Shown one piece after another: positions 6,778 through 15,261 of a stretch of 20,695 nucleotides of DNA (the first letter of the stretch is position 1; every line of letters starts with the position of its first letter). Below the pieces are notes generated by a model. The model was not told the DNA's origin and did not search any database. It saw only the letters and a list, made by a program, of their open reading frames with translations. Both the position numbers and the translations under genes were made by a program. Source of the stretch: an uncultured Burkholderiales bacterium (GTDB lineage Bacteria > Pseudomonadota > Gammaproteobacteria > Burkholderiales > Burkholderiaceae_D); contig CALMOR010000114.1 of the NCBI GenBank assembly GCA_937872165.1, positions 574 to 21,268 on the forward strand. The letters run 5' to 3'.

Positions 6778-6959
6778 CGCACGCTCCGGATCGCGTGTGC
6801 CGTGCCGCACGATAGCAACGTGCGTCCGGGGCTCGGCCGAAAGCGCGAACGATTCAGCGCGGCCCGATGCACGAGCCCCGCGATCGCACGCCCACCGAGT
6901 TCGACGGCGTCACCGCCGCGACCGACCGCAGCCGTGGCGCGCGAGTTCCGAGCGCATCG

Positions 6960-7389
6960 GCGGCTCGATCGCGCCGAAGCCACCGGAGGATCGCGACCGA
7001 CAAGAAGTTGCGAAGCCACGCGACGCGAACGACGGATCGCACCGGTAGGACGGTATCGGGATCGGCGCGTCACGAAGGCGATCGCCGGCAGCACGCGCAG
7101 CGCGAAGACGAAGCCGGCCCACCGAGGACCTCGACATCTTCGGCGACACGAGGCCGCGAACATGAACTCGATGCTTGTTCCGTACGCGAGCACGCGATCG
7201 AAGCCGCCGCCATGGGCGCCGGCAAGCGCTCGCCGACCGGCACGAAGAAGATCGGCATCCCGATCGTCAGCTGCGCACCGAGCGCGGCGAAGACGACGCG
7301 CGGGCGGGCCCCGGCGCTTCGTCGACAGCGGCCATGCGAGGACGAGCGGCCCGACCGCGCCGCCGGGGCTTCGCGGACACGTCCGCCAT
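6960..7389 (-). pseudogene. CNT-family nucleoside transporter (NupC-like), frameshifted remnant
   Basis: Pieces of one membrane protein appear in order on the minus strand but in alternating frames. PLVLAWPLSTKRRGPPA (about 7367-7312) is followed in a second frame by ALGAQLTIGMPIFFVPVGER (about 7292-7230), then back in the first frame by FDRVLAYGTSIEFMFA (about 7205-7150) and WAGFVFALRVLPAIAFVT (about 7120-7068). The last piece is the characteristic GFVFxxRVLPxIxFxSA segment of concentrative nucleoside transporters, and LAWxLSxxRR with ALGxQL is their usual N-terminus. Farther on, GAIR and VRVAWLRNFL fragments continue weakly before the similarity fades. At least two frameshifts, and loss of the C-terminal half, make it a pseudogene. 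It lies divergently beside cytidine deaminase, a fitting partner for nucleoside uptake. The ends are approximate; 6778-6959 shows nothing recognisable. Confidence 0.55.
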
Positions 7390-7477
7390 AATCGTCTTCC
7401 GCCGATCCTCGAACCCGACCCGCGGCTCCTTCGCGCCTCTCGTCCGCGAGGCGGTCGATGGAAGCGCCGCATCGTAG

Positions 7478-7900
7478 ATGAAGCCCTCAATGACTCTCCC
7501 GGCCGCCGACCCACGCATCGAGGCCCTGCTCGACGCGGCCCGCAGCGCGAGCGCGCTGGCCTACGCGCCCTACAGCCGCTTCCACGTCGGGGCCGCGGTG
7601 CTCGCGGACGACGGCCGGATCTTCGCGGCGGCCAACGTCGAGAACGCGTCGTACGGGCTGACTTCGTGCGCCGAACGCAACGCGCTCTTCGCCGCGGTGT
7701 CCGCCGGCGTGCGCAACGTGACGGCGGTGGCGATCCACACGCCGACCGGCGCGCCGGTGTCGCCGTGCGGCGCCTGTCGGCAGGTGATCCGCGAGTTCGG
7801 TCCGGACGCGGTCGTCGTCAGCTGCTGCGACGGCGATGCGCGAAGGTCGTGGACCATCGACGAGCTGCTGCCCGGCGCCTTCGGTCCTCACGACCTGTAG
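7478..7900 (+). CDS. cdd: Cytidine deaminase
   Basis: The enzyme hydrolytically deaminates cytidine and deoxycytidine to uridine and deoxyuridine in pyrimidine salvage, in the cytoplasm. The 140-residue product is the length of the small homotetrameric class. It carries YAPYSRFHVGAAV, the NVENASYGLTSCAERNA motif with zinc ligand Cys64 and catalytic Glu66, and PCGACRQV with zinc ligands Cys97 and Cys100. The C-terminal LLPGAFGP is typical. The start is either 7478 or the ATG four codons later at 7490; neither has a strong ribosome site. The gene converges on asnB with only 12 bases between the two stop codons. The divergently placed upstream neighbour is a decayed nucleoside transporter, so uptake linked to this enzyme may have been lost. 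Confidence 0.95.
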   Translation: MKPSMTLPAADPRIEALLDAARSASALAYAPYSRFHVGAAVLADDGRIFAAANVENASYGLTSCAERNALFAAVSAGVRNVTAVAIHTPTGAPVSPCGACRQVIREFGPDAVVVSCCDGDARRSWTIDELLPGAFGPHDL

Positions 7901-7912
7901 CGCCCGAACGCG

Positions 7913-9928
7913 TCACACCGAAAGGCGATCGGGCGGGTCGATGCCCGCCATGCGCACCGGCGCTTCGGGCGCACGCTCCGATTCCGGGTCGTCGAGCCCG
8001 CGCGCCCAGTTGAGGAACATCAACGCGGTCCACAGCGGCTGATGCCAGTCGCCCACGCCCGACGCGTGGCGCTCGAGCATGCGGCGCAACGCGGTCAGGT
8101 CGAGCATGCGGCTGACGTCGTCGCGGCTCGATCCGATGAGGTCGTGGGCCCACGGCTTCAGCGGCCCGCGCAGCCACGACCCGATCGGAATGCCGAAGCC
8201 CATCTTCGGACGATCGACCAGATGCTTCGGGATGTGCCGATACAGCAGCTCGCGCAGCAACCACTTGCTGACGCCACCGCGGAACTTCATCTCGAACGGC
8301 AGCCGCAACGCGAACTCGATCACGCGATGGTCGAGGAGCGGCGCACGCGACTCGAGGCTCACGGCCATCGACGCGCGATCGACCTTCGCGAGGATGTCGT
8401 CGGGCAGATAACCGGCGAGGTCGCGCAGCATGAAGTCCTCCTCGACCGTCTTCGCGACGAGACCCGGGCGATCGGAAGGGAAGGGCGAACCGGCCGCCCG
8501 CGCATCGACCAGGGTCGGCTCGGCCCACGGCGCCAGCAGCTGCCAGTACAGTGATCCGAGGTCGCGGCTGCCGACGGCGCGCCCGAGCTTGCCGAGCTTC
8601 TGCGCCGGACGCAGGCCTCGCACGCCAGAGTCCTCGTCGTGCGGGAAGGCCCACTTGAAGGCATGGTCGATCGCACCCGGGGCGCTGGCCATCATGCGGC
8701 CGAGCGACGGGCGGAGCGCGCGCGGGATCCTGCGCATCGTCGGCCAGAGCTTCGCGCCCATCGCGTAGCGCGGGTAGCCGCCGAACAACTCGTCGCCGCC
8801 GTCGCCGGTCAGCGCGACCGTCACTGCCCCGCTCGCCAGACGCGAGACCAGGAAGGTCGGAATCTGCGAGATGTCGGCGAACGGCTCGTCGTAGATGCGC
8901 GGCAGCAGCGGGATGGTGTCGCGGACGTCGTCTGCGTCGAGATAGAGCTCGGTATGGTCCGTCCCGAAGTGCGCGGCGACGCGGGCTGCGAACTGCGCTT
9001 CGTTGAACGAGCTCTCGCGAAAGCCGATGCTGAAGGTCTTGATGCTCGACGACCGCTGCGCGCACATCAGGGCCACGACGCTCGACGAATCGATGCCGCC
9101 CGACAGCAGCGCGCCCAACGGCCGGTCCGCGATCATCTGCTCGGACACCGCCTGCACCAGCAACGCCTCGAGTTCGTCCACCGCTTCGCGGTCGCGCAGG
9201 TCGTGGCGAACGGCCTGCTTCGACTCCTCGGCGAGCGACCAGTAGCTGGTCTCGCGGACGTCGTCGCTCCGCGCGTCGAGCTTGACGAAGGTCCCGGGCA
9301 TCACCTTGCGGACGCCGTCGAAGATCGCCTGCGGTGCGGACACGTAGCCGAGCGACATGTAGCTCGCGAGCGCCGACGGGTCGACCGCGCGCTCGAAGCG
9401 AGCATGGGCGGCGAGCGCCTTGATCTCGGACCCGAACAGCCACGTGCCGCCGAAGCGGCCGAAGTACAGCGGCTTCTCGCCGATGCGGTCGCGCGCGAGC
9501 GTGAGCCGGCGATCGCATCGGTCCCAGACCGCGATCGCGAACATGCCGACGCACGCCACCAGCGTCGCGTCGACGCCCCATGCGTCGAAGGCGGCGGTCA
9601 GCAGTTCCGTGTCGGAGGCGCCGCGCCAGGCCGGCGCGTCGTTCGATCGTTCGAGCCGGGCGCGCAACGAACGATGGTTGTAGATCTCGCCGTTGAGCGC
9701 CACCACGTAGCGACCGCTCGCCGACGGCATCGGCTGATGCCCGGCCGCACTCACGTCGACGATGGCCAGCCGCCGGCTGCCGAGGCAGATCGCGCCCGAC
9801 GGGTCGGCCCAGATGCCGCCGTCGTCGGGCCCGCGATGGACCAGCGACGCGATCATGCGCTGGACGTTGTCGACGAGAGAGGACGGGTCGGTCGTGGGCG
9901 TACCGAGCGACCCAGCGATTCCGCACAT
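7913..9928 (-). CDS. asnB: Asparagine synthetase (glutamine-hydrolysing)
   Basis: This 671-residue two-domain enzyme makes asparagine from aspartate, ATP and glutamine-derived ammonia. The start at 9928 is fixed by the N-terminal nucleophile: MCGIAGS, where Cys2 must be exposed after Met removal. The glutaminase domain shows SLVHRGPDD, LAIVD, and ALNGEIYNH. The synthetase domain follows, with the PP-loop SGGIDSS (Ser276 to Ser282) and LTGDGGDELFGGYPRY. The length is that of the long AsnB-like enzymes often found in polysaccharide or exosortase regions, but no such genes are seen here, so biosynthetic and modification roles both remain possible. It lies 224 bases downstream of ydfG on the same strand, with its own promoter likely in that gap. 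The frame stays open far upstream of the Met, which is only GC-driven. Confidence 0.93.
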   Translation of the reverse strand: MCGIAGSLGTPTTDPSSLVDNVQRMIASLVHRGPDDGGIWADPSGAICLGSRRLAIVDVSAAGHQPMPSASGRYVVALNGEIYNHRSLRARLERSNDAPAWRGASDTELLTAAFDAWGVDATLVACVGMFAIAVWDRCDRRLTLARDRIGEKPLYFGRFGGTWLFGSEIKALAAHARFERAVDPSALASYMSLGYVSAPQAIFDGVRKVMPGTFVKLDARSDDVRETSYWSLAEESKQAVRHDLRDREAVDELEALLVQAVSEQMIADRPLGALLSGGIDSSSVVALMCAQRSSSIKTFSIGFRESSFNEAQFAARVAAHFGTDHTELYLDADDVRDTIPLLPRIYDEPFADISQIPTFLVSRLASGAVTVALTGDGGDELFGGYPRYAMGAKLWPTMRRIPRALRPSLGRMMASAPGAIDHAFKWAFPHDEDSGVRGLRPAQKLGKLGRAVGSRDLGSLYWQLLAPWAEPTLVDARAAGSPFPSDRPGLVAKTVEEDFMLRDLAGYLPDDILAKVDRASMAVSLESRAPLLDHRVIEFALRLPFEMKFRGGVSKWLLRELLYRHIPKHLVDRPKMGFGIPIGSWLRGPLKPWAHDLIGSSRDDVSRMLDLTALRRMLERHASGVGDWHQPLWTALMFLNWARGLDDPESERAPEAPVRMAGIDPPDRLSV

Positions 9929-10152
9929 CGGATGACCGGTCAGAAGTTGTCGCGGATTGGCACCGCGCGGTTGAGGCGATGATGCCGCACGGCCCCAATA
10001 CTGTCTGCACGATTCGTCGGCGCCAGCGCAATAAGCGTCGACCTGCCGTATGCGCGCAACGCCGCGACGGAATTCGAAACCGTGCGTCGTCGGTCGACGC
10101 AGGCTCCTTGCCGCGAAGACCCGCTTGCCCGGCGCCCGCGGCAGTGCGGAGC

Positions 10153-10899
10153 TCAGCCGCGCCGGATCACCATCGGACCGAAGGACTGACAGATCGGCAT
10201 CAACTGCACGCTGTTGATGTTGACGTGCGGCGGACGCGACGCGACCCAGAAGACGGTGTCGGCGATGTCGTCGGCCGTCAGCGGCTCGGTGCCGTCGTAG
10301 ATCTTCGCGGCCTTGTCGTCGTCGCCCTTGAAGCGCACGTTCGAGAACTCGGTGCCTCCGCAGAGGCCGGGTTCGATGTTGGTCACGCGGACCTGCGTGC
10401 CGAGCAGGTCCGCACGCAGGTTCAGGCTGAACTGGTCGACGAAGGCCTTGCTCGCGCCGTAGACGTTGCCGCCGGGATAGGGGAACTGGCCGGCGATCGA
10501 GCCGATGTTGACGACGTGTCCGCGGCCGCGTTCGACCATGCCCGGCAGCAGCGCGCGCGTCATGCGCGTCAGGCCCTTGACGTTGGTGTCGATCATCGTC
10601 TCCCAGTCGTCGAGGTTCGCTGCCTGCGCCGGCTCGAGTCCGAGCGCGAGCCCCGCGTTGTTGACGAGCACGTCGATCGCGGCGAAGCCGGCGGGCAGGT
10701 CGGTCGCGACCGCTTCGGTGGCCGCTCGATCGGTGACGTCGAGCACGAACGGCAGCACGGACGGCCCGAGTTCCTCGGCGAGCGCGTCGAGCCGATCGGC
10801 GCGACGTCCCGCGGCGACGACGCGATGTCCTTCGACGACGAACCGGCGGGCGATCGCCGCCCCGAAGCCTGCGGACGCGCCGGTGACGAAGACGATCAT
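10153..10899 (-). CDS. ydfG: NADP-dependent 3-hydroxy acid dehydrogenase (SDR family)
   Basis: Short-chain dehydrogenase of 248 residues, the same length as E. coli YdfG, which oxidises serine, L-allo-threonine and 3-hydroxypropionate-type acids and reduces malonic semialdehyde. Seen in order: the nucleotide loop VTGASAGFG near the N-terminus, AAGRRADRL (NADP preference), NNAGLALG, the DDWETMIDTNVKGL helix, and the catalytic Tyr147 and Lys151 in YGASK. The specific IEPGLCGGTEFSNVRFKGDD stretch is nearly the YdfG hallmark, and the C-terminus has PHVNIN. The substrate is inferred from family membership. The ATG at 10899 has an AAAGG-type ribosome site upstream. It diverges from glyA across a 277-base region. 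Confidence 0.93.
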   Translation of the reverse strand: MIVFVTGASAGFGAAIARRFVVEGHRVVAAGRRADRLDALAEELGPSVLPFVLDVTDRAATEAVATDLPAGFAAIDVLVNNAGLALGLEPAQAANLDDWETMIDTNVKGLTRMTRALLPGMVERGRGHVVNIGSIAGQFPYPGGNVYGASKAFVDQFSLNLRADLLGTQVRVTNIEPGLCGGTEFSNVRFKGDDDKAAKIYDGTEPLTADDIADTVFWVASRPPHVNINSVQLMPICQSFGPMVIRRG

Positions 10900-10958
10900 G
10901 CTCGGACCTTTCGCGGGAGATGGGTGGCCATTGTCGCAAATCGCGTGGGGCCCCCGGG

Positions 10959-10987
10959 TTGCCGCTGACGCGGGCGTCCCCTAAACT
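10959..10987 (+). promoter_or_regulatory. Candidate sigma-70 promoter for glyA
   Basis: TTGCCG at 10959-10964 and TAAACT at 10982-10987 are separated by exactly 17 bases; each matches the consensus hexamer at four of six positions. It lies in the ydfG/glyA divergent region and would give glyA a GC-rich leader of about 180 bases. I recognise no riboswitch in that leader. Confidence 0.35.
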
Positions 10988-11176
10988 CCCGCCTCCTTCC
11001 TCTCCGCGCGTCCGGCGCCGGACGGTCCCTGCCGCATCGACGCGGGTCGGGACCGAGACGCCATCGCGAAGCGCGGAACGCGCGGGGCCGGTCGGCGCTC
11101 GCGACCATCCCCTTCCGTCGCCCCATTCCCTGCATCCCGAGCGGCGCACCCGCCGGTCATCCCGAGGACCCGTGTC

Positions 11177-12421
11177 ATGTTCGAACGTCAACGCCGCATC
11201 GCCGAAGTCGATCCCGAAGTGTGGTCGGCCATCACGCGGGAGAACCGGCGGCAGGAGGACCACATCGAGCTGATCGCGTCGGAGAACTACACCAGCCCGG
11301 CGGTGATGGAGGCGCAGGGCAGCCAGCTGACCAACAAGTACGCGGAGGGCTATCCCGGCAAGCGCTACTACGGCGGCTGCGAGTACGTGGACCTGGTCGA
11401 GGCGCTCGCGATCGAACGCGCGAAGTCGCTGTTCGGCGCGGACGCGGCCAACGTCCAGCCGAACTCCGGATCGCAGGCCAACCAGGCCGTCTTCCTCGCG
11501 CTGCTGCAGCCGGGCGACACCTTCCTCGGCATGAGCCTCGCAGAAGGCGGGCACCTGACGCACGGCATGTCGCTCAACATGAGCGGCAAGTGGTTCAGGC
11601 CGGTCAGCTACGGGCTCGACCGCGACGAGGCGATCGACTACCAGCAGGTCGAGCGCCTCGCGCACGAGCACCGGCCCAAGCTGATCCTCGCCGGCGCGTC
11701 CGCCTACAGCCTGCGCATCGACTTCGAACGCTTCGCGACGATCGCGAAGGACGTCGGCGCGTACTTGATGGTCGACATGGCGCACTACGCGGGTCTCGTC
11801 GCGGCCGGCGTCTATCCGAGTCCGGTCCCGCATGCCGACGTGGTCACGACGACGACCCACAAGAGCCTGCGCGGTCCGCGCGGCGGCATCATCCTGATGA
11901 AGGAGCAGCACGCCAAGGCGATCAACTCGGCGATCTTTCCCGGGCTGCAGGGCGGCCCGCTGATGCACGTCATCGCGGGCAAGGCCGTGGCGTTGAAGGA
12001 AGCCGCCGAGCCCGCGTTCGAGAACTATCAGCGGCAGGTCGTCGAGAATGCCGACACGCTCGCGAAGACGCTGATCGCGCGCGACCTGCGCATCGTGTCG
12101 GGCCGCACCGAGAGCCACGTGATGCTGGTCGACCTGCGCGCGAAGAAGATCAACGGACGCGATGCCGAGAAGGTCCTCGGCGACGCGCATCTGACGGTCA
12201 ACAAGAACGCGATCCCGAACGATCCCGAGAAGCCGTTCGTGACCAGCGGCATCCGTCTGGGCAGTCCGGCGATGACGACGCGCGGCTTCGGGCGCGACGA
12301 GGCCGCCGCGGTCGGTCACCTGATCGCCGACGTGCTCGATGCGCCGCACGACCCGCACGCGATCGCGTCGGTCCGCGACAAGGTGACCGGGCTGACGCGG
12401 CGCTTCCCGGTCTACGGCTGA
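11177..12421 (+). CDS. glyA: Serine hydroxymethyltransferase
   Basis: Converts serine and tetrahydrofolate to glycine and 5,10-methylene-tetrahydrofolate, the main one-carbon source for purines and thymidylate; PLP-dependent and cytoplasmic. The 414-residue length matches bacterial GlyA. Visible motifs are ELIASENYTSPAV, NKYAEGYPGKRYYGG, QPNSGSQAN, VDMAHYAGL and the PLP lysine Lys229 in TTTTHKSLRGPRGG, the same position as in E. coli. The start ATG follows GAGGA at about eight bases. nrdR begins 22 bases after its stop, so the two are very probably cotranscribed, the common betaproteobacterial arrangement. Confidence 0.97.
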   Translation: MFERQRRIAEVDPEVWSAITRENRRQEDHIELIASENYTSPAVMEAQGSQLTNKYAEGYPGKRYYGGCEYVDLVEALAIERAKSLFGADAANVQPNSGSQANQAVFLALLQPGDTFLGMSLAEGGHLTHGMSLNMSGKWFRPVSYGLDRDEAIDYQQVERLAHEHRPKLILAGASAYSLRIDFERFATIAKDVGAYLMVDMAHYAGLVAAGVYPSPVPHADVVTTTTHKSLRGPRGGIILMKEQHAKAINSAIFPGLQGGPLMHVIAGKAVALKEAAEPAFENYQRQVVENADTLAKTLIARDLRIVSGRTESHVMLVDLRAKKINGRDAEKVLGDAHLTVNKNAIPNDPEKPFVTSGIRLGSPAMTTRGFGRDEAAAVGHLIADVLDAPHDPHAIASVRDKVTGLTRRFPVYG

Positions 12422-12443
12422 CGCCGCCCGCCGCCCGCCGCTC

Positions 12444-12920
12444 ATGCATTGCCCCTATTGCGCGCACGCCAGCACGCAGGTGCTCGACACGCGCATCTCG
12501 GAAGAGGGCGACTCGATCCGGCGGCGGCGGCGCTGCGAGTCCTGCGACCGCCGCTTCACGACCTACGAGCGGGCGGAGATCGCGCTGCCGGTCGTCGTCA
12601 AGAAGAACGGCAGCCGCGCCGACTACGATCGCGGCAAGCTGTCCTTCAGCTTCCATCTCGCGCTGCGCAAGCGGCCCGTCAGCGCCGAGGTGATCGCCGC
12701 CGCGATCGAGCGCATCGAGGACAAGCTGATGTCGTCGGGCGACCGGGAAGTACCGAGCGAACGGCTCGGCGAACTCGTCATGCGCGAGTTGAAGAAGATC
12801 GACAAGATCGCGTACATCCGCTTCGCGTCGGTCTATCGGAGCTTCGAGGACGTCGACGAATTCGCCGACGTGATCCGCGAGGTGGCGACCCGGGGCAAGA
12901 CGAGGGCGGCGCGCAAGTAA
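12444..12920 (+). CDS. nrdR: Transcriptional repressor of ribonucleotide reductase genes
   Basis: NrdR senses ATP/dATP and represses nrd operons by binding NrdR boxes. The 158-residue product has the N-terminal zinc ribbon (Cys3, Cys6, Cys31, Cys34 in CPYC and CESC, with DTRISEEGDSIRRRR between) followed by the ATP-cone domain (VVKKNGSRADYDRGKL and LMRELKKIDKIAYIRFASVY-type segment, ending YRSFEDVDEF). The ATG at 12444 gives the complete zinc ribbon. I see no NrdR box near its own promoter region. The next gene, pilV, begins 102 bases downstream, so the pilin cluster either reads through from glyA-nrdR or has its own promoter in that gap. Confidence 0.97.
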   Translation: MHCPYCAHASTQVLDTRISEEGDSIRRRRRCESCDRRFTTYERAEIALPVVVKKNGSRADYDRGKLSFSFHLALRKRPVSAEVIAAAIERIEDKLMSSGDREVPSERLGELVMRELKKIDKIAYIRFASVYRSFEDVDEFADVIREVATRGKTRAARK

Positions 12921-13022
12921 GGGCGGTCCCCGGCCCGGATGCGGAGTTTTCCGGCGATGAATGGTGGTTGCCTGCCGATGCTTGGTACGTGACCGGGCGC
13001 GCGGTGCCGCGAGAATGGCACC

Positions 13023-13598
13023 GTGAAAAATTCCTCCCTTCCCCCATCGGCCCGCCGCGCCGCGGGCTTCACGCTGATCGAAGTGATGGTCGCGCTCATC
13101 CTTCTCGTCCTGGGCGTGCTCGGCGCCGCGGCGATGACGCTCAACGCGTTGCGCGACGGCAAGCAGTCCGCCCTGCGTTCGCAGGCCGTCGGCATGGCCT
13201 ACGAGATGAGCGACCTGCTGCGGATGAACCCCGGTCAGGAGGCGGTCTTCCGCGCGGCCGCGCCGACGTCGGCCTCGTCGGGCTGCTATGCGGCCGGCTG
13301 CACGCCCGACCAGATGGCGGCCAACGACTACTACGAGTGGAACCTCAAGCTGACGTCGCCCGGCATCGGCCTGCCCAACGCGACGGCCGTCGTCTGCCGC
13401 GACGCGACGCAGACGACGACCATGTCCTGCGACAACGCGCTGACGTCGCCGCTGGTCCTCAAGATGAAGTGGGACGAGAAGCGCAACGACGGGACCTTCG
13501 GCTCGGTGGGGCCCAGCACCACGCTGCCCCAGCTGGTCGTCCCGATGCAGCCGACATGCATTCCCACCGTCACCAACACGCAGTGCCTCACGCCATGA
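13023..13598 (+). CDS. pilV: Type IV minor pilin PilV
   Basis: First gene of the minor-pilin cluster. The GTG-started 191-residue product has a short basic leader ending in RRAAG, cleaved by prepilin peptidase before Phe16, then the class III signature FTLIEVMVALILLVLGVLG with the required Glu at mature position 5 (Glu20). RDGKQSALRSQAVGMAYEMS and DLLRMNP are typical of the PilV N-terminal helix and following domain. The globular part holds paired cysteines (CYAAGC). PilV is a minor pilin that helps prime pilus assembly and carry PilY1. Its stop codon overlaps the pilW start (ATGA), so translation is coupled. Confidence 0.9.
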   Translation: MKNSSLPPSARRAAGFTLIEVMVALILLVLGVLGAAAMTLNALRDGKQSALRSQAVGMAYEMSDLLRMNPGQEAVFRAAAPTSASSGCYAAGCTPDQMAANDYYEWNLKLTSPGIGLPNATAVVCRDATQTTTMSCDNALTSPLVLKMKWDEKRNDGTFGSVGPSTTLPQLVVPMQPTCIPTVTNTQCLTP

Positions 13599-14584
13599 AG
13601 ACCGTGCGAAGCGAGGCCGGTTTCACTTTGACCGAGCTGATGATCGGCCTCGTGCTGGGCGCACTCGTCGTGCTCGCCGCGACCGCGATGGTGGTCACCT
13701 CGCGCGCGACCTATCGCACGCAGGACGAAGCGACGCGCATGTCCGAGACCGCGCGCTTCGGCCTCGAGCTGATGAATCGCATGGTGCGGCTCGCGGGCTA
13801 CACGGACTTCGGCGACGCGTTCTCGCCGCCGCCGTACTACTCGCGCATCACGACCTGGGTGAACACCGACGCCTATTCGCTGACCGGCCCCAACCTCGTC
13901 GGCGCCAACCAGTCGACGCCCAACGGCACGCCGGTCGTCAACGGCAGTGACACGCTGGTCGTCCGCTACTTCGGCAGCGGTACGCCCGGCATCACCGACG
14001 GCAACCTGCTCGACTGCGGGGGCAACGCGACGCCGGCGCCCAACGCCAGCTTCGACACCTATGCGCAGAGCCGCGCCTACAACGTGCTCTACGTCGACCT
14101 CGACACCGACGGCGAACCGGCGCTGAAGTGCCTGCGGCAGAAGTACGATGCCGGTGGCAATCCCAACGGCCTCGACACGCCGCAGACCCTCATCCGCGGC
14201 GTCGAGAGCTTCCAGGTCCTGTACGGCGAAGGCATCTACGCGGTGGGCCCGCCGCCGGCGGACCCCGACGATGCCCTTCCGCTGACGATCGTCTATCGCA
14301 CCGGCATCGGCGGCTCGAATCCGGTCGTCAACTGGGGCAACGTGCGCAGCGTGCGCATCTCGATGCTGTTGCGCAGCGCCGTCGGGGCGCAGCCCGACAG
14401 CGGCGCCACGACCTACAACCTGTTCGGCGCGAGCTATCCGAACGCGTCGAACGATCCGGGCACGCAGTTCAGCACCTCGACGCTGTCGGTCTCGGAGCGC
14501 ACCCGCATCCGCCGCGTCGTCGAGACCACCGTGTTCGTGCGCAACCGCGTGATGCCGTGGACCAATCTGCAGGGGATCCAATGA
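13595..14584 (+). CDS. pilW: Type IV minor pilin PilW
   Basis: A 329-residue prepilin-like protein. The leader MKTVRSEAG is cleaved before Phe10, and FTLTELMIGLVLGALVVLAA gives the methylation/assembly helix with Glu at position 5. The next segment, RMSETARFGLELMNRMVRLAGYTDFG, is the PilW family hallmark. A long beta-rich C-terminal domain follows, with few cysteines (LLDCGG, LKCLRQ). PilW joins PilV, PilX and PilE in the initiation complex at the pilus tip. The start is set by the 4-base ATGA overlap with pilV, and its own stop overlaps the pilX start the same way. Confidence 0.9.
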   Translation: MKTVRSEAGFTLTELMIGLVLGALVVLAATAMVVTSRATYRTQDEATRMSETARFGLELMNRMVRLAGYTDFGDAFSPPPYYSRITTWVNTDAYSLTGPNLVGANQSTPNGTPVVNGSDTLVVRYFGSGTPGITDGNLLDCGGNATPAPNASFDTYAQSRAYNVLYVDLDTDGEPALKCLRQKYDAGGNPNGLDTPQTLIRGVESFQVLYGEGIYAVGPPPADPDDALPLTIVYRTGIGGSNPVVNWGNVRSVRISMLLRSAVGAQPDSGATTYNLFGASYPNASNDPGTQFSTSTLSVSERTRIRRVVETTVFVRNRVMPWTNLQGIQ

Positions 14585-15258
14585 GCCGGTGTCTTTCCAC
14601 GGGAGAGCTCGGCCTCGCGCGGCGCGGGCAGCGCGGCTTCTCGCTGATCGTCTCGCTGATGATGCTCATCGTCATCATCATCCTGGGCGTCAGCGCGTCG
14701 CAGATGGCGATCAACGAAGAGCGCGGGTCCCGCAACGATCGGGACCGGCAGCTCGCGTTCCAGGCCGCCGAGGCCGCATTGAAGGATGCCGAGTTCGAGA
14801 TCCTCAACCCGGCGTCGCCGGTCTGCGCGGCCGCCCCCGCGATCGGTCGTGGACGGGCGGGCACCGTGACCTGCTTCAACGAGAACAACGCGCTCGGGTT
14901 TCCCAGCATCGACTGCTCGCCGCCGCCGAACGAAGGCCTCTGCGCGCAGAGCGACAGCAACGTGCCGGTCTATCTGAGTCCGAACGTCGACTTCCTCGGA
15001 GATGCGATGGGGACGACGGCGACCCTGCATACGGTGAAGTACGGTCGCTTCACCGGGCAGCAGTTCCCGTCGCAGGCGACGTTGCCGGGGGCGGTGCCGG
15101 CCTTCCTGCCGCGCTACATCATCGAACGCGTCCCGAAGAACGTCATCATCAATTCGGACAAGGACCAGCCTTACATGTTTCGGGTCACCGCGATCGGGTT
15201 CGGAGCAAATGTCAATTCGCAGGTCGTCCTGCAAAGCGTCGTCAGCACATTGAACTAG
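14581..15258 (+). CDS. pilX: Type IV minor pilin PilX
   Basis: A 225-residue protein with the PilX N-terminal domain: leader ending ARRGQRG, then FSLIVSLMMLIVIIILGVSA and QLAFQAAEAALKDAE. The mature position-5 residue is Val24, not Glu. This fits PilX/GspK-like subunits that cap the filament tip and do not need the Glu5-to-Phe1 contact. The C-terminus, YMFRVTAIGFGAN, matches the PilX C-terminal segment. pilY1 starts only three bases after the stop, matching the close partnership of PilX and PilY1. Confidence 0.88.
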   Translation: MSRCLSTGELGLARRGQRGFSLIVSLMMLIVIIILGVSASQMAINEERGSRNDRDRQLAFQAAEAALKDAEFEILNPASPVCAAAPAIGRGRAGTVTCFNENNALGFPSIDCSPPPNEGLCAQSDSNVPVYLSPNVDFLGDAMGTTATLHTVKYGRFTGQQFPSQATLPGAVPAFLPRYIIERVPKNVIINSDKDQPYMFRVTAIGFGANVNSQVVLQSVVSTLN

Positions 15259-15261
15259 GCC

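Noticed and set aside
9929..12445. Upstream extension of the asnB frame into a 1510-codon open frame
   Set aside because: AsnB must start at MCGIAG for its Cys2 nucleophile. The extension crosses ydfG out of frame and glyA antisense, with Arg-rich nonsense.
12921..13022. Possible sigma-54 promoter before pilV
   Set aside because: GG and GC doublets are present, but their spacing is off by one or two bases from the required -24/-12 distance.
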